Source: Brooklawnia propionicigenes
GTDB lineage: Bacteria; Actinomycetota; Actinomycetes; Propionibacteriales; Propionibacteriaceae
DNA: 64,000 nucleotides
Direction of reading: 5' to 3'
Assembly: GCF_030297015.1 (NCBI RefSeq)
Contig: NZ_AP028056.1
Location: 2,118,939 to 2,182,938, forward strand
The notes under the pieces are model-generated. The model had not been told where the DNA came from. It saw nothing but the letters and a program-made list of their open reading frames with translations, and searched no databases. Below are positions 17,111-26,615 of the stretch, one piece after another. Position 1 is the stretch's first letter. Each line of letters opens with the position of its first letter. Both the position numbers and the translations under genes were made by a program.

Positions 17111-17628
17111 TTGAATCTCGTGGTATGGACGAGGTCGACGAACTGGTGGCAGCCTGGCGCCGCGAGCGTCCCGATCTTGATCTCGAGCCGATGCAGGTAT
17201 GGTCGCGGATCGCCCGGCTCGCGCAGCTGCTGAGCGCCGTCCGGGCGGAGGCGTTCGAAGCTCAGGATCTGCAGATCTGGGAGTTCGACGTGCTCGCCGC
17301 GCTGCGCCGTGCGGGGGAGTCGTGCCGGCTGGCGCCCGGCCAGCTGATCGCGCAGACCCACGTCACCTCCGGCACCATGACCAACCGCGTCGACCGGCTG
17401 TGTGCTCGTGGCCTGGTGACTCGGATGGCCAATCCGCACGACGGCCGCGGGGTTCTCGTCCAGCTCACGCCGCAGGGTCGCGAGAAGGTGGACGCGGCGC
17501 TGGCCGATCTGGTGACCGCCGAAGCCGGCCTGGTGTCGGCGCTCAGCCCGGCCGATCGGGAACACCTGGCCACGACCCTGCGCGCGCTGCTGCTCGCCAC
17601 CCCGCAGCAGACTGTCAACCGGCGCTAG
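17107..17628 (+). CDS. MarR family transcriptional regulator
   Basis: A protein of 173 residues (GTG 17107, overlapping the ispE stop) or 167 (ATG 17125). The winged helix-turn-helix spans about residues 45-115 with LAPGQLIAQTHVTSGTMTNR, VDRLCARGLVTRM and the wing NPHDGRGVLVQLT. Flanking helices would form the dimer. The ligand and targets are unknown. Its stop codon overlaps that of the convergent TetR gene (shared CTAG), so the two ends are fully packed. Confidence 0.9.
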   Translation: MIESRGMDEVDELVAAWRRERPDLDLEPMQVWSRIARLAQLLSAVRAEAFEAQDLQIWEFDVLAALRRAGESCRLAPGQLIAQTHVTSGTMTNRVDRLCARGLVTRMANPHDGRGVLVQLTPQGREKVDAALADLVTAEAGLVSALSPADREHLATTLRALLLATPQQTVNRR

Positions 17629-18377
17629 CCGGCCTCGTCCCCGGTCTCGGGGGTGGCATCGGTGGTCGGCTTGGCGTGTTCGGCAAGGGCCTTCGCCCGC
17701 CGGTCGCGTTCCAGGCTGATCAGCCGCGGCGAGTGCTGCAGACCCGACAAGCCGTTCCAGATCAGATTCACAAGCTGCGCGGCCAGCTCCTCCTTGGGCG
17801 GCTGCCGGATATCCAGCCACGACTGACCGGCCGAAGCGACCATGCCGACCAAGCCCTGCGCGAACACCATGCCCAGTTCGGTCTTGTACCCGCGGCGGGC
17901 CAGCGGCAGCACCAAGATGTCGGCGACGCGGGCGGTGATGTCCGACAGGATGGACGCGAAGGTCGGGCTCGTGTCGGCCACCGACGTCGTCTTGGCCGAG
18001 GCCATCGACGAATCCCGGGCGATGATCCGGAAACCGTCCGGGCAGGCGTCGATGTAGTCGAGCAGCGCCAGCGTGCCCCGCTCGACGATCTCCCGGTAGC
18101 TGGCATTCGGCGTAGCCAGAGCATCTTGTATCGCGGTCTCCAGGGCCCGCACCTCGCGGTCGACCACCACCGCGTAGAGGCCCTCCTTGCCGCCGAAATG
18201 CTCGTAGACGACCGGCTTGCTGACCTCGGCGTGCGCGGCGATCTCCTCGACGCTGGTGCCGTCGAATCCGCGCTCGGCGAACAGGCCGCGGGCGATCATG
18301 ATGAGTTGCTCGCGGCGCTCCGCGCTGCTCATCCGCCTACGGCCGCGGCGCGCACGCTGCGAATCGGCCGGGCTCAT
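17625..18377 (-). CDS. TetR family transcriptional regulator
   Basis: A protein of 250 residues. The basic N-terminus (RARRGRRR) precedes a TetR helix-turn-helix: RGLFAERGFDGTSVEEIAAHAEVSKPVVYEHFGGKEGLYAVV (about residues 30-71). The C-terminal ligand/dimer domain is helical (residues 80-220), followed by an acidic tail. It occupies the same position as Rv1019 next to the glmU region in mycobacteria, so the gene is probably conserved rather than acquired. Its target is unknown; autoregulation is usual for the family. Confidence 0.92.
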   Translation of the reverse strand: MSPADSQRARRGRRRMSSAERREQLIMIARGLFAERGFDGTSVEEIAAHAEVSKPVVYEHFGGKEGLYAVVVDREVRALETAIQDALATPNASYREIVERGTLALLDYIDACPDGFRIIARDSSMASAKTTSVADTSPTFASILSDITARVADILVLPLARRGYKTELGMVFAQGLVGMVASAGQSWLDIRQPPKEELAAQLVNLIWNGLSGLQHSPRLISLERDRRAKALAEHAKPTTDATPETGDEAG

Positions 18378-18478
18378 GAGTCCAGTCTTTCACAGCCGAT
18401 GATGACCCCAGCCGAGGCCGTTGTGCATCACAGAGGTCCCAAGCCGTAGAGTGGTGTCGATCACGCGCCAGTGATCGT

Positions 18479-18557
18479 TCCCCGGTTGGTCTGCCGGCAG
18501 GGCCCGCCTGACTTTGAATCAGGATTAGCGACGCAGGTTCGACTCCTGCCCGGGGAG
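18479..18557 (+). tRNA. tRNA-Gln (anticodon UUG) with a 9-nt variable loop
   Basis: The acceptor stem TCCCCGG (18479-18485) pairs with CCGGGGA (18550-18556), discriminator G18557. The anticodon stem is CCTGA/TCAGG with loop CTTTGAA and anticodon TTG at 18514-18516. The T arm is GCAGG-TTCGACT-CCTGC. The D arm (from GGTC at 18488) has one mismatch and a 10-base loop. The variable loop is ATTAGCGAC, 9 nt rather than the usual 4-5. No CCA is encoded. The place beside TetR and glmU fits a conserved actinobacterial tRNA-Gln site. Confidence 0.8.
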
Positions 18558-18588
18558 CGAACAAGGCGCACCGTGTGAAGGAGATTCG

Positions 18589-20088
18589 GTGAGCACTACT
18601 CCAGCTCCGGCCCCCGTGGCGGCAGTCATCGTCCTCGCGGCGGGCGGTGGCACCCGTATGAAGTCCAAGAGCTCCAAACTGCTGCATCCGGTCGCCGGAC
18701 GCGCCATGCTCAGCTACGCGCTCGACGCCGCTCAGACACTGCACCCCGGCAAACTCGTCGTCGTCGTCGGACACCTGCGCGAGCAGGTGGAGGCGCTTCT
18801 CAACGAGAACTACCCGCAGGTGACCATCGTCGAACAGCCGGTCCGCAACGGCACCGGAGGCGCGGTGGCCTGCGGCATGTCGGTGCTCGGCGAGGTCAGC
18901 CGCGAGGTGGTGGTGACCTACGGTGACGTCCCGATGCTGACCGGCGAGACTCTGGCAGCTCTGGTCAAGGCACACCGCGAAGGTGGTAATGCCTGCACGG
19001 TGCTGACCGCGGTGGTGCCCGACCCGACCGGCTACGGACGCATCGTCCGTGAGCGTGGCCAGGTCGCCCGCATCATCGAGCACCGCGACGCCAGCGACGC
19101 CGAACGGCTCATCCGCGAGATCAACTCGGGCATCTACGTCTTCGACGGCCAGGTGCTGCGTGAGGGACTGGCCAGCCTGACCACCGACAACGAGCAGGGC
19201 GAGCTCTACCTCACCGACGTTCTCGAATACGCCCGCAAGCACGATCGCAACGTCGGCGCCTACGTGACCGACGACATCTGGCAGACCGAGGGCGTCAACG
19301 ACCGCGTCCAGCTGGCGCGCATGAACGCCGAAGTCAACCGCCGGATCTTGGAGCGCTGGATGCTCGACGGTGTGACCGTCGTCGACCCGGCCACCACCTG
19401 GATCGAGGCCGACGTCGATCTGGAGGCCGACGTCACCATCTTGCCGAACACCCAGCTGCTGGGCGCCACCTCGGTGGCCACCGGCGCGGTCATCGGGCCC
19501 GATACGACCCTACGCGACGTCGAGGTGGGCGAGAACGCCCACGTCATCCGCACCCACGGTGAGCTGTCGGTGATCAATGCGGACGCCGAAGTCGGCCCGT
19601 TCGCGCGGCTGCGTCCGGGCACCGTGCTCGGTGCGCACGGCAAGATCGGCACCTTCGTCGAGACCAAGAACGCGCAGATCGGTGACGGCTCGAAGGTGCC
19701 GCATCTGACCTACTGCGGTGATGCCTTCATCGGCGAGGGCGTCAATGTGGGGGCGGGCACGATCTTCGCCAACTACGACGGCACCCACAAATCGCCTACT
19801 CATCTGGGTGATTACGTCTTCATCGGGTCGAATACGGTGCTGGTCGCGCCGGTCGACATCGGAGACGGCGCCTTCGTCGCCGCCGGCTCGACGATCGTCG
19901 ACGACGTGCCCGCCGGTGCGCTGGCGGTGGCGCGCGGACACGAGCACATCTCGACCGATTGGGTGCATCGCAAACGTGCGGGGTCGGCTGCCTCCGACGC
20001 CGCCATCGATTCGGATGGGGAGATTCACCCCATGGTTGCCGAGGCCCGCGCCAGGCTGCGCGAGGAAAACCAGGAGGACGATCAGTGA
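18589..20088 (+). CDS. glmU: Bifunctional UDP-N-acetylglucosamine pyrophosphorylase / glucosamine-1-phosphate acetyltransferase
   Basis: A 499-residue two-domain enzyme that makes UDP-GlcNAc for cell wall synthesis. The N-terminal uridyltransferase has LAAGGGTRMKSKSSKLLHP (about residues 15-33), YGDVPML and the metal Asp there. The C-terminal left-handed beta-helix (about 250-455) shows hexapeptide turns (VIGPDTTLRDVEVGENAHV). The acetyltransferase site includes HLTYCGDAFIGEGVNVGAGT and NYDGTHKSPT with the catalytic His region. The GTG start has AAGGAG at 18578. The tRNA-Gln lies directly upstream and prs overlaps downstream. Confidence 0.97.
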   Translation: MSTTPAPAPVAAVIVLAAGGGTRMKSKSSKLLHPVAGRAMLSYALDAAQTLHPGKLVVVVGHLREQVEALLNENYPQVTIVEQPVRNGTGGAVACGMSVLGEVSREVVVTYGDVPMLTGETLAALVKAHREGGNACTVLTAVVPDPTGYGRIVRERGQVARIIEHRDASDAERLIREINSGIYVFDGQVLREGLASLTTDNEQGELYLTDVLEYARKHDRNVGAYVTDDIWQTEGVNDRVQLARMNAEVNRRILERWMLDGVTVVDPATTWIEADVDLEADVTILPNTQLLGATSVATGAVIGPDTTLRDVEVGENAHVIRTHGELSVINADAEVGPFARLRPGTVLGAHGKIGTFVETKNAQIGDGSKVPHLTYCGDAFIGEGVNVGAGTIFANYDGTHKSPTHLGDYVFIGSNTVLVAPVDIGDGAFVAAGSTIVDDVPAGALAVARGHEHISTDWVHRKRAGSAASDAAIDSDGEIHPMVAEARARLREENQEDDQ

Positions 20089-21071
20089 GCGGTGTTAAGC
20101 GCCCGACGGACAAACACCTGATGCTCTTCACCGGGCGAGCCAATCCTGAGCTCGCCCAATCCGTGGCCGAGATCATGGGCGTCGAACTGACGCCCAGCCG
20201 GCTGATCACCTACGCCAACTCCGAGGTCTACGTGCGCTACGAGGAATCGGTGCGCGGCTCGGACGCCTTCGTCATCCAATCGCACCCGGCTCCGGTCAAT
20301 GAGTGGCTCATGGAGCAGCTGATCATGGTGGACGCGCTGAAGCGGGCGTCCGCGAAACGAATCACCGTGGTCGCTCCCTGTTACCCGTACGCACGGCAGG
20401 ACAAGAAGCACCTGGGCCGCGAGCCGATCTCGGCGCGGCTGATCGCCGATCTGTACTGGGCGGCCGGCGCCGACCGCATCATGAGCGTGGATCTGCACAC
20501 CGCGCAGATTCAGGGGTTCTTCAACGGCCCTCTCGATCATCTGACCGCGCTGCCGGTGCTGGCCGATTATGTCGAGCGCAAATACGACAGTTCCAAGATG
20601 ACCATCGTTAGCCCGGACGCCGGGCGCGTCCGGCTGGCCGATACCTGGAGTGACCGGCTGCGTGCGCCGCTGGCGATCATCCACAAGCGCCACGACCCGA
20701 CGGTCGCCAACCTGGTGAAGGTGCACGAGGTCGTCGGTGATGTCGCCGGGCGTACCTGCCTGCTGGTGGACGACATGGTCGACACCGCCGGAACCATCTG
20801 CCAGGCGGCCGGAGCACTCTTCGAACACGGCGCTGACAAGGTCATCGTCGCCGCCACGCATGCGATCCTGTCGGGTCCGGCGGCCGAGCGGCTGAACTCG
20901 CAGCCCTTCGAGGAGATCATCTTCACCAACACCTTGCCGATCCCCCCGGGCGTCCATGTCGAGAAGGCGACCGTGCTGTCGGTGGCGCCTCTGCTGGCCC
21001 AGGCGATTCACGAAGTCTTCGAGGACGGTTCGGTGGCCAGCCTGTTCAACGGGGGCACGCAGTACTGCTAG
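20085..21071 (+). CDS. prs: Ribose-phosphate pyrophosphokinase (PRPP synthetase)
   Basis: A protein of 328 residues that makes PRPP for nucleotide, His and Trp synthesis and, in actinobacteria, for decaprenylphosphoryl-arabinose precursors. Motifs are NSEVYVRYEESVRGSD, the flexible-loop segment PCYPYARQDKKHLGREPISARL, the metal site DLHTAQIQGFF and the PRPP loop CLLVDDMVDTAGTI. It starts at GTG 20085 in the glmU stop (GTGA), so the two are coupled. The glmU-prs pair is conserved in actinobacteria. Confidence 0.97.
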   Translation: MSGVKRPTDKHLMLFTGRANPELAQSVAEIMGVELTPSRLITYANSEVYVRYEESVRGSDAFVIQSHPAPVNEWLMEQLIMVDALKRASAKRITVVAPCYPYARQDKKHLGREPISARLIADLYWAAGADRIMSVDLHTAQIQGFFNGPLDHLTALPVLADYVERKYDSSKMTIVSPDAGRVRLADTWSDRLRAPLAIIHKRHDPTVANLVKVHEVVGDVAGRTCLLVDDMVDTAGTICQAAGALFEHGADKVIVAATHAILSGPAAERLNSQPFEEIIFTNTLPIPPGVHVEKATVLSVAPLLAQAIHEVFEDGSVASLFNGGTQYC

Positions 21072-21089
21072 CCGCTGCGAGGCCTGCTG

Positions 21090-21120
21090 ATCGGACGTGC
21101 TCCTTGCGGGCGCGTCCGAT
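21090..21120 (+). terminator. Hairpin terminator after prs
   Basis: ATCGGACGTG (21090-21099) pairs with CGCGTCCGAT (21111-21120), a 10-bp stem with one G-U pair and an 11-base loop. It lies 18 bases after the prs stop and before the rplY leader. A short T-containing tail (GCTGTTTGC) follows. Good candidate for a factor-independent terminator in a high-GC genome. Confidence 0.6.
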
Positions 21121-21178
21121 GCTGTTTGCGGGCGAGCTGCCTGGATGCCGGCGATTCGTCCCAACCGGCGGTGCTGAG

Positions 21179-21289
21179 GTAAGATCAGCAAGCTACTTGG
21201 CGAGGGGTGAGCGATTGCGAACCCGTGATCGACTGGTTGGCGGTATTCGATGCCGCATCCTCCTCCCGCTGAGCCCATGAGTTCGCAAT
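21179..21289 (+). promoter_or_regulatory. Candidate promoter and structured leader of rplY
   Basis: TAAGAT at 21179-21184 fits an actinobacterial -10 (TANNNT); no good -35 is visible. Downstream, ATTGCGAAC (21214-21222) pairs with GTTCGCAAT (21281-21289), and between them GCGGT can pair with GCCGC. The transcript could thus fold into a closed multi-branch leader ending just before the GGAG ribosome binding site of rplY. Ribosomal protein genes are often controlled through such leaders. Prediction by eye. Confidence 0.3.
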
Positions 21290-21308
21290 TGGAGTTGAGG
21301 GGTTACAC

Positions 21309-21935
21309 ATGGTCGAGATGATCAAGCTGAATGCGGAAGCCCGCGAGGAGTTCGGCAAGGGCGCCGCCCGCCGGATTCGCCGTGCGCACAAGATTCCCGC
21401 CGTCATGTATGTCAATGGTGGCGAGCCGAAGCACATCACCTTGCCGGGCCACGAGTCGATGCTGGCTCTGCGCCAGGCCAACGCGCTGCTGAGCATTCAG
21501 CTGCCCGACGGCACCGAGCAGCTGGCGCTGCCGAAGCAGGTGCAGCGTCACCCGGTGACCAACAACCTCGAGCATGTCGACCTGCTGATGGTCTTCCGTG
21601 GCGAGCGCGTCACCGTGCAGATCCCGGTGATCATCACCGGTGAGCCCGAGGGTGAAGTCCTGATCAACACCGAGCGCACCGAGATCACCGTCAAGGCCGA
21701 GGCCACCAACATTCCCGCGCACATCGCGGTCTCCATCGCGGGCCTGGACGTCGGCGCCCAGATCCTCGTCGGCGACGTCGTGCTGCCCGACGATGTCGAA
21801 CTCGACGACGATGCCGAGGCCCTGGTCGTCAGCATCAACGCGGCCGCCTCGGTTGAGGACATGCTCGAGACCGCCGAGGGTGAAGAGGCTCCTGCTGAAG
21901 AGGAAGAGCCTGCCGAGGGTGACACCGAGGAGTGA
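21309..21935 (+). CDS. rplY: 50S ribosomal protein L25 (general stress protein Ctc form)
   Basis: A protein of 208 residues: an N-terminal L25 domain that binds 5S rRNA (LNAEAREEFGKGAARRIRRAHKIPAVMY) plus the C-terminal TL5/Ctc beta domain (about residues 95-185). An acidic tail, EEAPAEEEEPAEGDTEE, is typical of actinobacterial members. It probably has its own promoter after the prs terminator. Its stop overlaps the pth start (GTGA), a pairing conserved in the group. Confidence 0.95.
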   Translation: MVEMIKLNAEAREEFGKGAARRIRRAHKIPAVMYVNGGEPKHITLPGHESMLALRQANALLSIQLPDGTEQLALPKQVQRHPVTNNLEHVDLLMVFRGERVTVQIPVIITGEPEGEVLINTERTEITVKAEATNIPAHIAVSIAGLDVGAQILVGDVVLPDDVELDDDAEALVVSINAAASVEDMLETAEGEEAPAEEEEPAEGDTEE

Positions 21936-22525
21936 GCACCTGGCTGCTCGCGGGGCTGGGTAACCCCGGCCCCGAATATGAGCGCACCCGGCACAACGTC
22001 GGTTTCATGATCGCGGACGAGCTCGCCCGGCGTGCCCGGGCGAGCTTTTCCGCGCCGCGCGGCATGCGGGCCTCGGTGGCCGAGACGGTCATCTCGGCGG
22101 CCGGGGTCGGGGTGCCGCCGGGTGAGCGCCTGGTGCTGGTCAAGCCGAAGACGTTCATGAACGAATCCGGGCAGGCGGTCGGCAAGCTGGTGGCGTTCTA
22201 CAAGCTGGCTGCCGATCACGTGGTCATCGTCCACGACGAGATCGACCTGGACTTCGGCCAGCTGCGCATCAAGTTCGGCGGCGGCGACAACGGCCACAAC
22301 GGGCTGAAGTCGGTGCGGGCCCATCTGCATACCGGCGACTTCTATCGCGTCCGTTTCGGTGTCGGACGCCCGACCGGCCACCACGCGGCCGCCGACCACG
22401 TGCTCGCTACCTTCCCGAAGGCCATGCGCGAAGATCTGGCAGTCGAGGTGCAGCGCGCCGCTGACGCCTGCGAATCCCTCATCACGCAGGGTCTGGCCGC
22501 GACGCAGAACCGCTTCAACAGCTGA
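21932..22525 (+). CDS. pth: Peptidyl-tRNA hydrolase
   Basis: A 197-residue enzyme that frees tRNA from stalled peptidyl-tRNA. It has GLGNPGPEYERTRHNVGF with catalytic His21 and Asn11, the motif KPKTFMNESGQAV near residue 71, HDEIDLDFGQLRIK with the catalytic Asp, and GGGDNGHNGLKSV. Length and order are standard. GTG 21932 overlaps the rplY stop, so L25 and Pth are coupled. Confidence 0.96.
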   Translation: MSTWLLAGLGNPGPEYERTRHNVGFMIADELARRARASFSAPRGMRASVAETVISAAGVGVPPGERLVLVKPKTFMNESGQAVGKLVAFYKLAADHVVIVHDEIDLDFGQLRIKFGGGDNGHNGLKSVRAHLHTGDFYRVRFGVGRPTGHHAAADHVLATFPKAMREDLAVEVQRAADACESLITQGLAATQNRFNS

Positions 22526-22552
22526 TTTCGGACGCGCGGCTAATCTGGACCG

Positions 22553-25500
22553 GTGAGTTTCCGGGGGCTTTTCCAATCACTGGCCGCTGATCGCAGCGTC
22601 GCCGAGGCGATCAGCGACGCCAAGGCGGCGGTGTCGGCGGTCGAACTGGACAGCCCGGCGGCTGGGCGTCCGGCACTGATCGCGACGCTGGCCGAAACCA
22701 CCGGACGTCCGCTGCTGGTGGTGACCTCCACCTTCCGGGAAGCAGAACAGCTCACCGCGGTGCTGCAGTCGCTGCTCGGCGAGACGGCGGCAGTCTATTA
22801 CCCCGCCTGGGAGACCCTGCCGCACGAACGCCTCAGCCCCCGCTCCGATACGGTCGGACGCCGCCTGGCGGTGTTGCGAGCGATCACCGGCAAAGATGAT
22901 CAACCGAAACCGAAGGTCGTCATCGCACCGGTCCGGTCGATGCTGCAGCCCCAGGTTGCGGGCCTGGCCGACCTGCGTCCGGTCAGGCTCACCACCGGCG
23001 ACGACTACGAGATGGGCGATCTGGCCGCCGACCTGGTAGCCGCCGCCTACCAGCGCGTCGACCTGGTCGAGCGGCGCGGCGAGTTCGCGATGCGCGGCGG
23101 CATCGTCGACATCTTCCCGCCCACCGAAGAGCATCCGGTGCGCATCGACTTCTTCGGTGACCAGATCGATTCCATCACCTACTTCCACGTCGCTGATCAG
23201 CGTTCCACCGACGAATCGGTCGGCGGCATCATCGCCGCCCCCTGTCGCGAACTACTGATCACCGAGAAGGTCCAGCAGCGTGCCGCCGACCTGATCGGCT
23301 CGCACCCCGAGCTTGCCGAGATGCTGGAGAAGATCGCCGAGGGCCAGGCCACCGAGGGCATGGAGGCGCTGATCCCGGCGCTGGTCGACAGACTCGAGCT
23401 GCTCATCGACGTGCTACCAAGTAGCACCTTGATTCTGGTCAATGATCCCGAACTGGTCCGCACCCGCGCCGAAGACCTGGTGCGCACCAGCCAGGAGTTC
23501 CTGCATGCAGGTTGGGCAGCCGCGGCATCGGGTGGACGCGCGCCCATCGACCTGGGGGCCAGCGCCTACCAGCAACTCGCCGACGTCCGCGCGCACGCCC
23601 TGGAACGCGGGCAGGGCTGGTGGTCGCTGTCACCGTTCGTCCCCGACCCGGACGCCGAGACCGGCGAGCATCTCAACCTGGTCGACATTCCCAGCTGGCA
23701 TGGCGACGTCCAAGCCTTCACCGCTCAGATCAAACAGGACGTGGCCGACGGCTGGCGGGTGCTGCTCAGCGTCGAAGGCCCCGGCCAGGCCAGCCGGATG
23801 GCCGAGGTGCTGCGCGACAACGACATCGCCTCGGGCATCGTCGAAGACCTGGACGAGGTTCCCGAGCAGTCCCCGGTGGTGCATATCTTCCGTAGCGGGA
23901 TGCGCAAGGGCTGGCGGGCACCGCGCATCGGGCTGGTCGTCCACGCGGCCGGCGACATCACCGGTGCGATCACCACCGCCGAACGCGCCGCCCGCAAGAT
24001 GCCGGCCAAACGGCGCAACCAGATCGTCCCGCTGGAACTCAAACCCGGCGATCCGCTGGTGCATCAGCAGCACGGCGTCGGACGCTACGTCGAGATGGTC
24101 ACCCGGACGGTGGCCGGTGCCACCCGCGAATACCTGGTCGTCGAATACGCGCCGTCCAAACGCGGCCAGCCCGGCGACCGGCTGTACGTGCCGATGGACC
24201 AGCTCGACGAGATCTCCCGCTACGTCGGCGGGGAGACCCCGCAACTCGACAAGATGGGCGGAGCCGACTGGAAGCATCGCAAATCCCGGGCTCGCCGGGC
24301 CGTCCACGAGATCGCATCCGGCCTGATCAAGCTCTACGCAGCGCGTCAGGCGACCAAGGGCCACGCGTTCGGGCCCGACACCCCCTGGCAGCGCGAACTT
24401 GAGGACTCCTTCAGTTTCACCGAGACTCCCGACCAGTTGTCGTGCATCAACGACGTGAAACACGACATGGAACAGATCATCCCGATGGACCGGCTGGTCT
24501 GTGGCGACGTCGGCTACGGCAAGACCGAGATCGCGGTGCGGGCCGCCTTCAAGGCGGTTCAGGACGGCAAACAGGTCGCCATCCTGGTGCCCACCACGCT
24601 GCTCGTCCAACAGCACGCCCAGACCTTCGCCGACCGCTACGCGGGCTTTCCGATCACCGTGGCGTCGCTGAGCCGCTTCCAGTCGGCTTCCGAGACTCGC
24701 AAGACCATCGAAGGATTGGCGTCGGGCCGTGTCGACGTGGTGATCGGCACTCACCGCCTGATCAGCGATTCGGTGAAGTTCAAGGACCTGGGCCTGGTGA
24801 TCATCGACGAGGAGCAGCGTTTCGGTGTCGAGCACAAGGAGGCTCTCAAACAGATGCGGGTCAACGTCGATGTGCTGTCGATGAGCGCCACCCCGATCCC
24901 CAGAACGCTGGAGATGGCGGTCACCGGTATTCGCGAGATGTCGACCATCGCGACCCCGCCCGAAGAACGCCATCCGGTGCTGACCTTCGCCGGGCCCTAC
25001 GATCAGGGCCAGGTGGCCGCCGCAATCCGGCGCGAACTGGCTCGTGAGGGGCAGGTCTTCTACGTTCACAACCGGGTGCAGGACATCGACAAGGTGGCCG
25101 CCGAACTGCGGCAGGCGGTGCCGGAGGCGACCATCGTCACCGCGCACGGCAAGATGGGGGAGCGCGCGCTCGAGAAGGTGATGGTCGATTTCTGGGAGCG
25201 GCGCATCGACGTGCTGGTCTGCACGACCATCGTCGAGGCAGGTATCGATGTGTCGACCGCGAACACCTTGATCATCGACCGGGCCGACCGGATGGGCTTG
25301 TCGCAGCTGCATCAGCTGCGCGGCCGGGTCGGACGAAGCCGCGAGCGCGGCTACGCCTACTTCCTGTACCCGCCCGACAAGCCGCTCACCGAGACCGCCC
25401 ACGACCGGCTGTCGGCGCTCGCCGCCAACGCCGATCTCGGGGCGGGCATGGCGATCGCGATGAAAGACCTGGAGATCCGCGGCGCGGGCAATCTGCTGGG

Positions 25501-26083
25501 CGATGAACAGTCCGGCCACATCGCCGACGTCGGCTTCGACCTGTACATCCGGATGGTCGGTGAGGCGATCGCCGAATACCGCGGCGAGCAGACCGGCGAC
25601 GAGGAAGCCGAAATGCGCATCGAACTCCCGGTGGACGCCCACCTGCCCACCGACTACGTCGAATCGGAGCGGCTGCGGCTGGAGATGTACCGCAGACTCG
25701 CCGAAGTGCGTAGTGAGGACGATATCGCCCAGGTGCGCGCCGAACTGCTCGACCGCTACGGTCCGCTGCCCGAACCCACCGAGGCGCTGCTCGACGTGGC
25801 CCGGTTCCGGTTGGCCTGCCGGGAGGCCGGGCTCACCGAGGTGATGACGCAGGGCAACTACATCCGCTTCGCCCCGGTCGCCGATCTTCCCGAATCGCGT
25901 CAGCTGCGGCTGCAGCGGGTGCATCCGGGCACGCTCATCAAGGCGCAGACCAATGTGGCGTTGGTGCCTCGTCCGCGTACCCGCGGGGTACCCAGCGTCG
26001 CGGTGGAGGGCGCGGAACTGCTGAAATGGGCGGCAGGGGTCGTGTCGATCTTCGGTGCGAGCAAAGCCGTCGTAGGTCAGTAG
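22553..26083 (+). CDS. mfd: Transcription-repair coupling factor
   Basis: A 1176-residue ATP-driven DNA translocase that removes stalled RNA polymerase and recruits UvrA. The N-terminal UvrB-like module starts near residue 20 and includes [18 protein letters not shown]. The RNA-polymerase interaction domain begins [17 protein letters not shown] (about 500). The helicase has Walker [10 protein letters not shown] (about 651), DEEQ (about 752), [13 protein letters not shown], and RecG-like motifs [28 protein letters not shown], broken here into family blocks. The TRCF C-terminal domain ends the protein. GTG 22553 is the start; the promoter may lie upstream of pth. Confidence 0.97.
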   Translation: MSFRGLFQSLAADRSVAEAISDAKAAVSAVELDSPAAGRPALIATLAETTGRPLLVVTSTFREAEQLTAVLQSLLGETAAVYYPAWETLPHERLSPRSDTVGRRLAVLRAITGKDDQPKPKVVIAPVRSMLQPQVAGLADLRPVRLTTGDDYEMGDLAADLVAAAYQRVDLVERRGEFAMRGGIVDIFPPTEEHPVRIDFFGDQIDSITYFHVADQRSTDESVGGIIAAPCRELLITEKVQQRAADLIGSHPELAEMLEKIAEGQATEGMEALIPALVDRLELLIDVLPSSTLILVNDPELVRTRAEDLVRTSQEFLHAGWAAAASGGRAPIDLGASAYQQLADVRAHALERGQGWWSLSPFVPDPDAETGEHLNLVDIPSWHGDVQAFTAQIKQDVADGWRVLLSVEGPGQASRMAEVLRDNDIASGIVEDLDEVPEQSPVVHIFRSGMRKGWRAPRIGLVVHAAGDITGAITTAERAARKMPAKRRNQIVPLELKPGDPLVHQQHGVGRYVEMVTRTVAGATREYLVVEYAPSKRGQPGDRLYVPMDQLDEISRYVGGETPQLDKMGGADWKHRKSRARRAVHEIASGLIKLYAARQATKGHAFGPDTPWQRELEDSFSFTETPDQLSCINDVKHDMEQIIPMDRLVCGDVGYGKTEIAVRAAFKAVQDGKQVAILVPTTLLVQQHAQTFADRYAGFPITVASLSRFQSASETRKTIEGLASGRVDVVIGTHRLISDSVKFKDLGLVIIDEEQRFGVEHKEALKQMRVNVDVLSMSATPIPRTLEMAVTGIREMSTIATPPEERHPVLTFAGPYDQGQVAAAIRRELAREGQVFYVHNRVQDIDKVAAELRQAVPEATIVTAHGKMGERALEKVMVDFWERRIDVLVCTTIVEAGIDVSTANTLIIDRADRMGLSQLHQLRGRVGRSRERGYAYFLYPPDKPLTETAHDRLSALAANADLGAGMAIAMKDLEIRGAGNLLGDEQSGHIADVGFDLYIRMVGEAIAEYRGEQTGDEEAEMRIELPVDAHLPTDYVESERLRLEMYRRLAEVRSEDDIAQVRAELLDRYGPLPEPTEALLDVARFRLACREAGLTEVMTQGNYIRFAPVADLPESRQLRLQRVHPGTLIKAQTNVALVPRPRTRGVPSVAVEGAELLKWAAGVVSIFGASKAVVGQ

Positions 26084-26093
26084 ACTCAGTTCC

Positions 26094-26615
26094 GTGAATT
26101 CTTCAAAGAAGCTCCTGGTGGGAGCAGCGCTGGGGGTCTTCGGAGCGGCAGCGCTGTCTGGGTGTTCACCCGCGTCCGGCACTGCAGCCCTGGTCAACGG
26201 TGTCGCCATCCCCGATTCGCGGGTTACGGCGTTCTCCGAGGGTTGCTCAGCGGTGCTGCAGGACACCCAGCTGGCTCAAAGCCCCAACGAGCTGCGTTCG
26301 CAGATGGTGACGTGGGCGGTGCTCGACGAGATGAGTCGCCAGAAGGCCGCCCAGATGGACGACCCGCCCACCGACACTCAGTTGCGTGACTATGTCGAGC
26401 AGGCGGGGCTGAACATCCTGCTGACCGACGATCGGTGCGCCGAGGCGGCCCGCGGTGTCGCCCGGCACGACCTGATTGCGTTGGGCCTGGGGGCGAACAC
26501 CGAGCCGTACTTCGGGGGTTACACCGTTGAGCTCAACCCGCGCTACGGCAGCTGGGACGCAACCAACCTCGACGTATCGGGGTCGGGATCGTTGTCGGAG
26601 ATCGCGAACTCTTGA
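26094..26615 (+). CDS. Lipoprotein with SurA-N-like segment
   Basis: A protein of 173 residues with a lipoprotein signal: KK, a hydrophobic stretch and the lipobox LSGC (Cys about 23). The start of the mature part, AALVNGVAIPDSRVTAF, resembles the first strand-helix of SurA/PrsA-type chaperones, and the following 90 residues are helical. No PPIase domain is present, so it is a short chaperone-like lipoprotein rather than an isomerase. It sits between mfd and mazG, the slot of lpqU in mycobacteria, but I see no clear likeness to LpqU. GTG start 10 bases after the mfd stop; the stop overlaps the mazG start. Confidence 0.75.
   Translation: MNSSKKLLVGAALGVFGAAALSGCSPASGTAALVNGVAIPDSRVTAFSEGCSAVLQDTQLAQSPNELRSQMVTWAVLDEMSRQKAAQMDDPPTDTQLRDYVEQAGLNILLTDDRCAEAARGVARHDLIALGLGANTEPYFGGYTVELNPRYGSWDATNLDVSGSGSLSEIANS

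Noticed and set aside
23630-26266. 878-codon minus-strand frame opposite mfd
   Set aside because: No motifs and His/Arg/Asp-rich composition typical of antisense frames; mfd is unambiguous.
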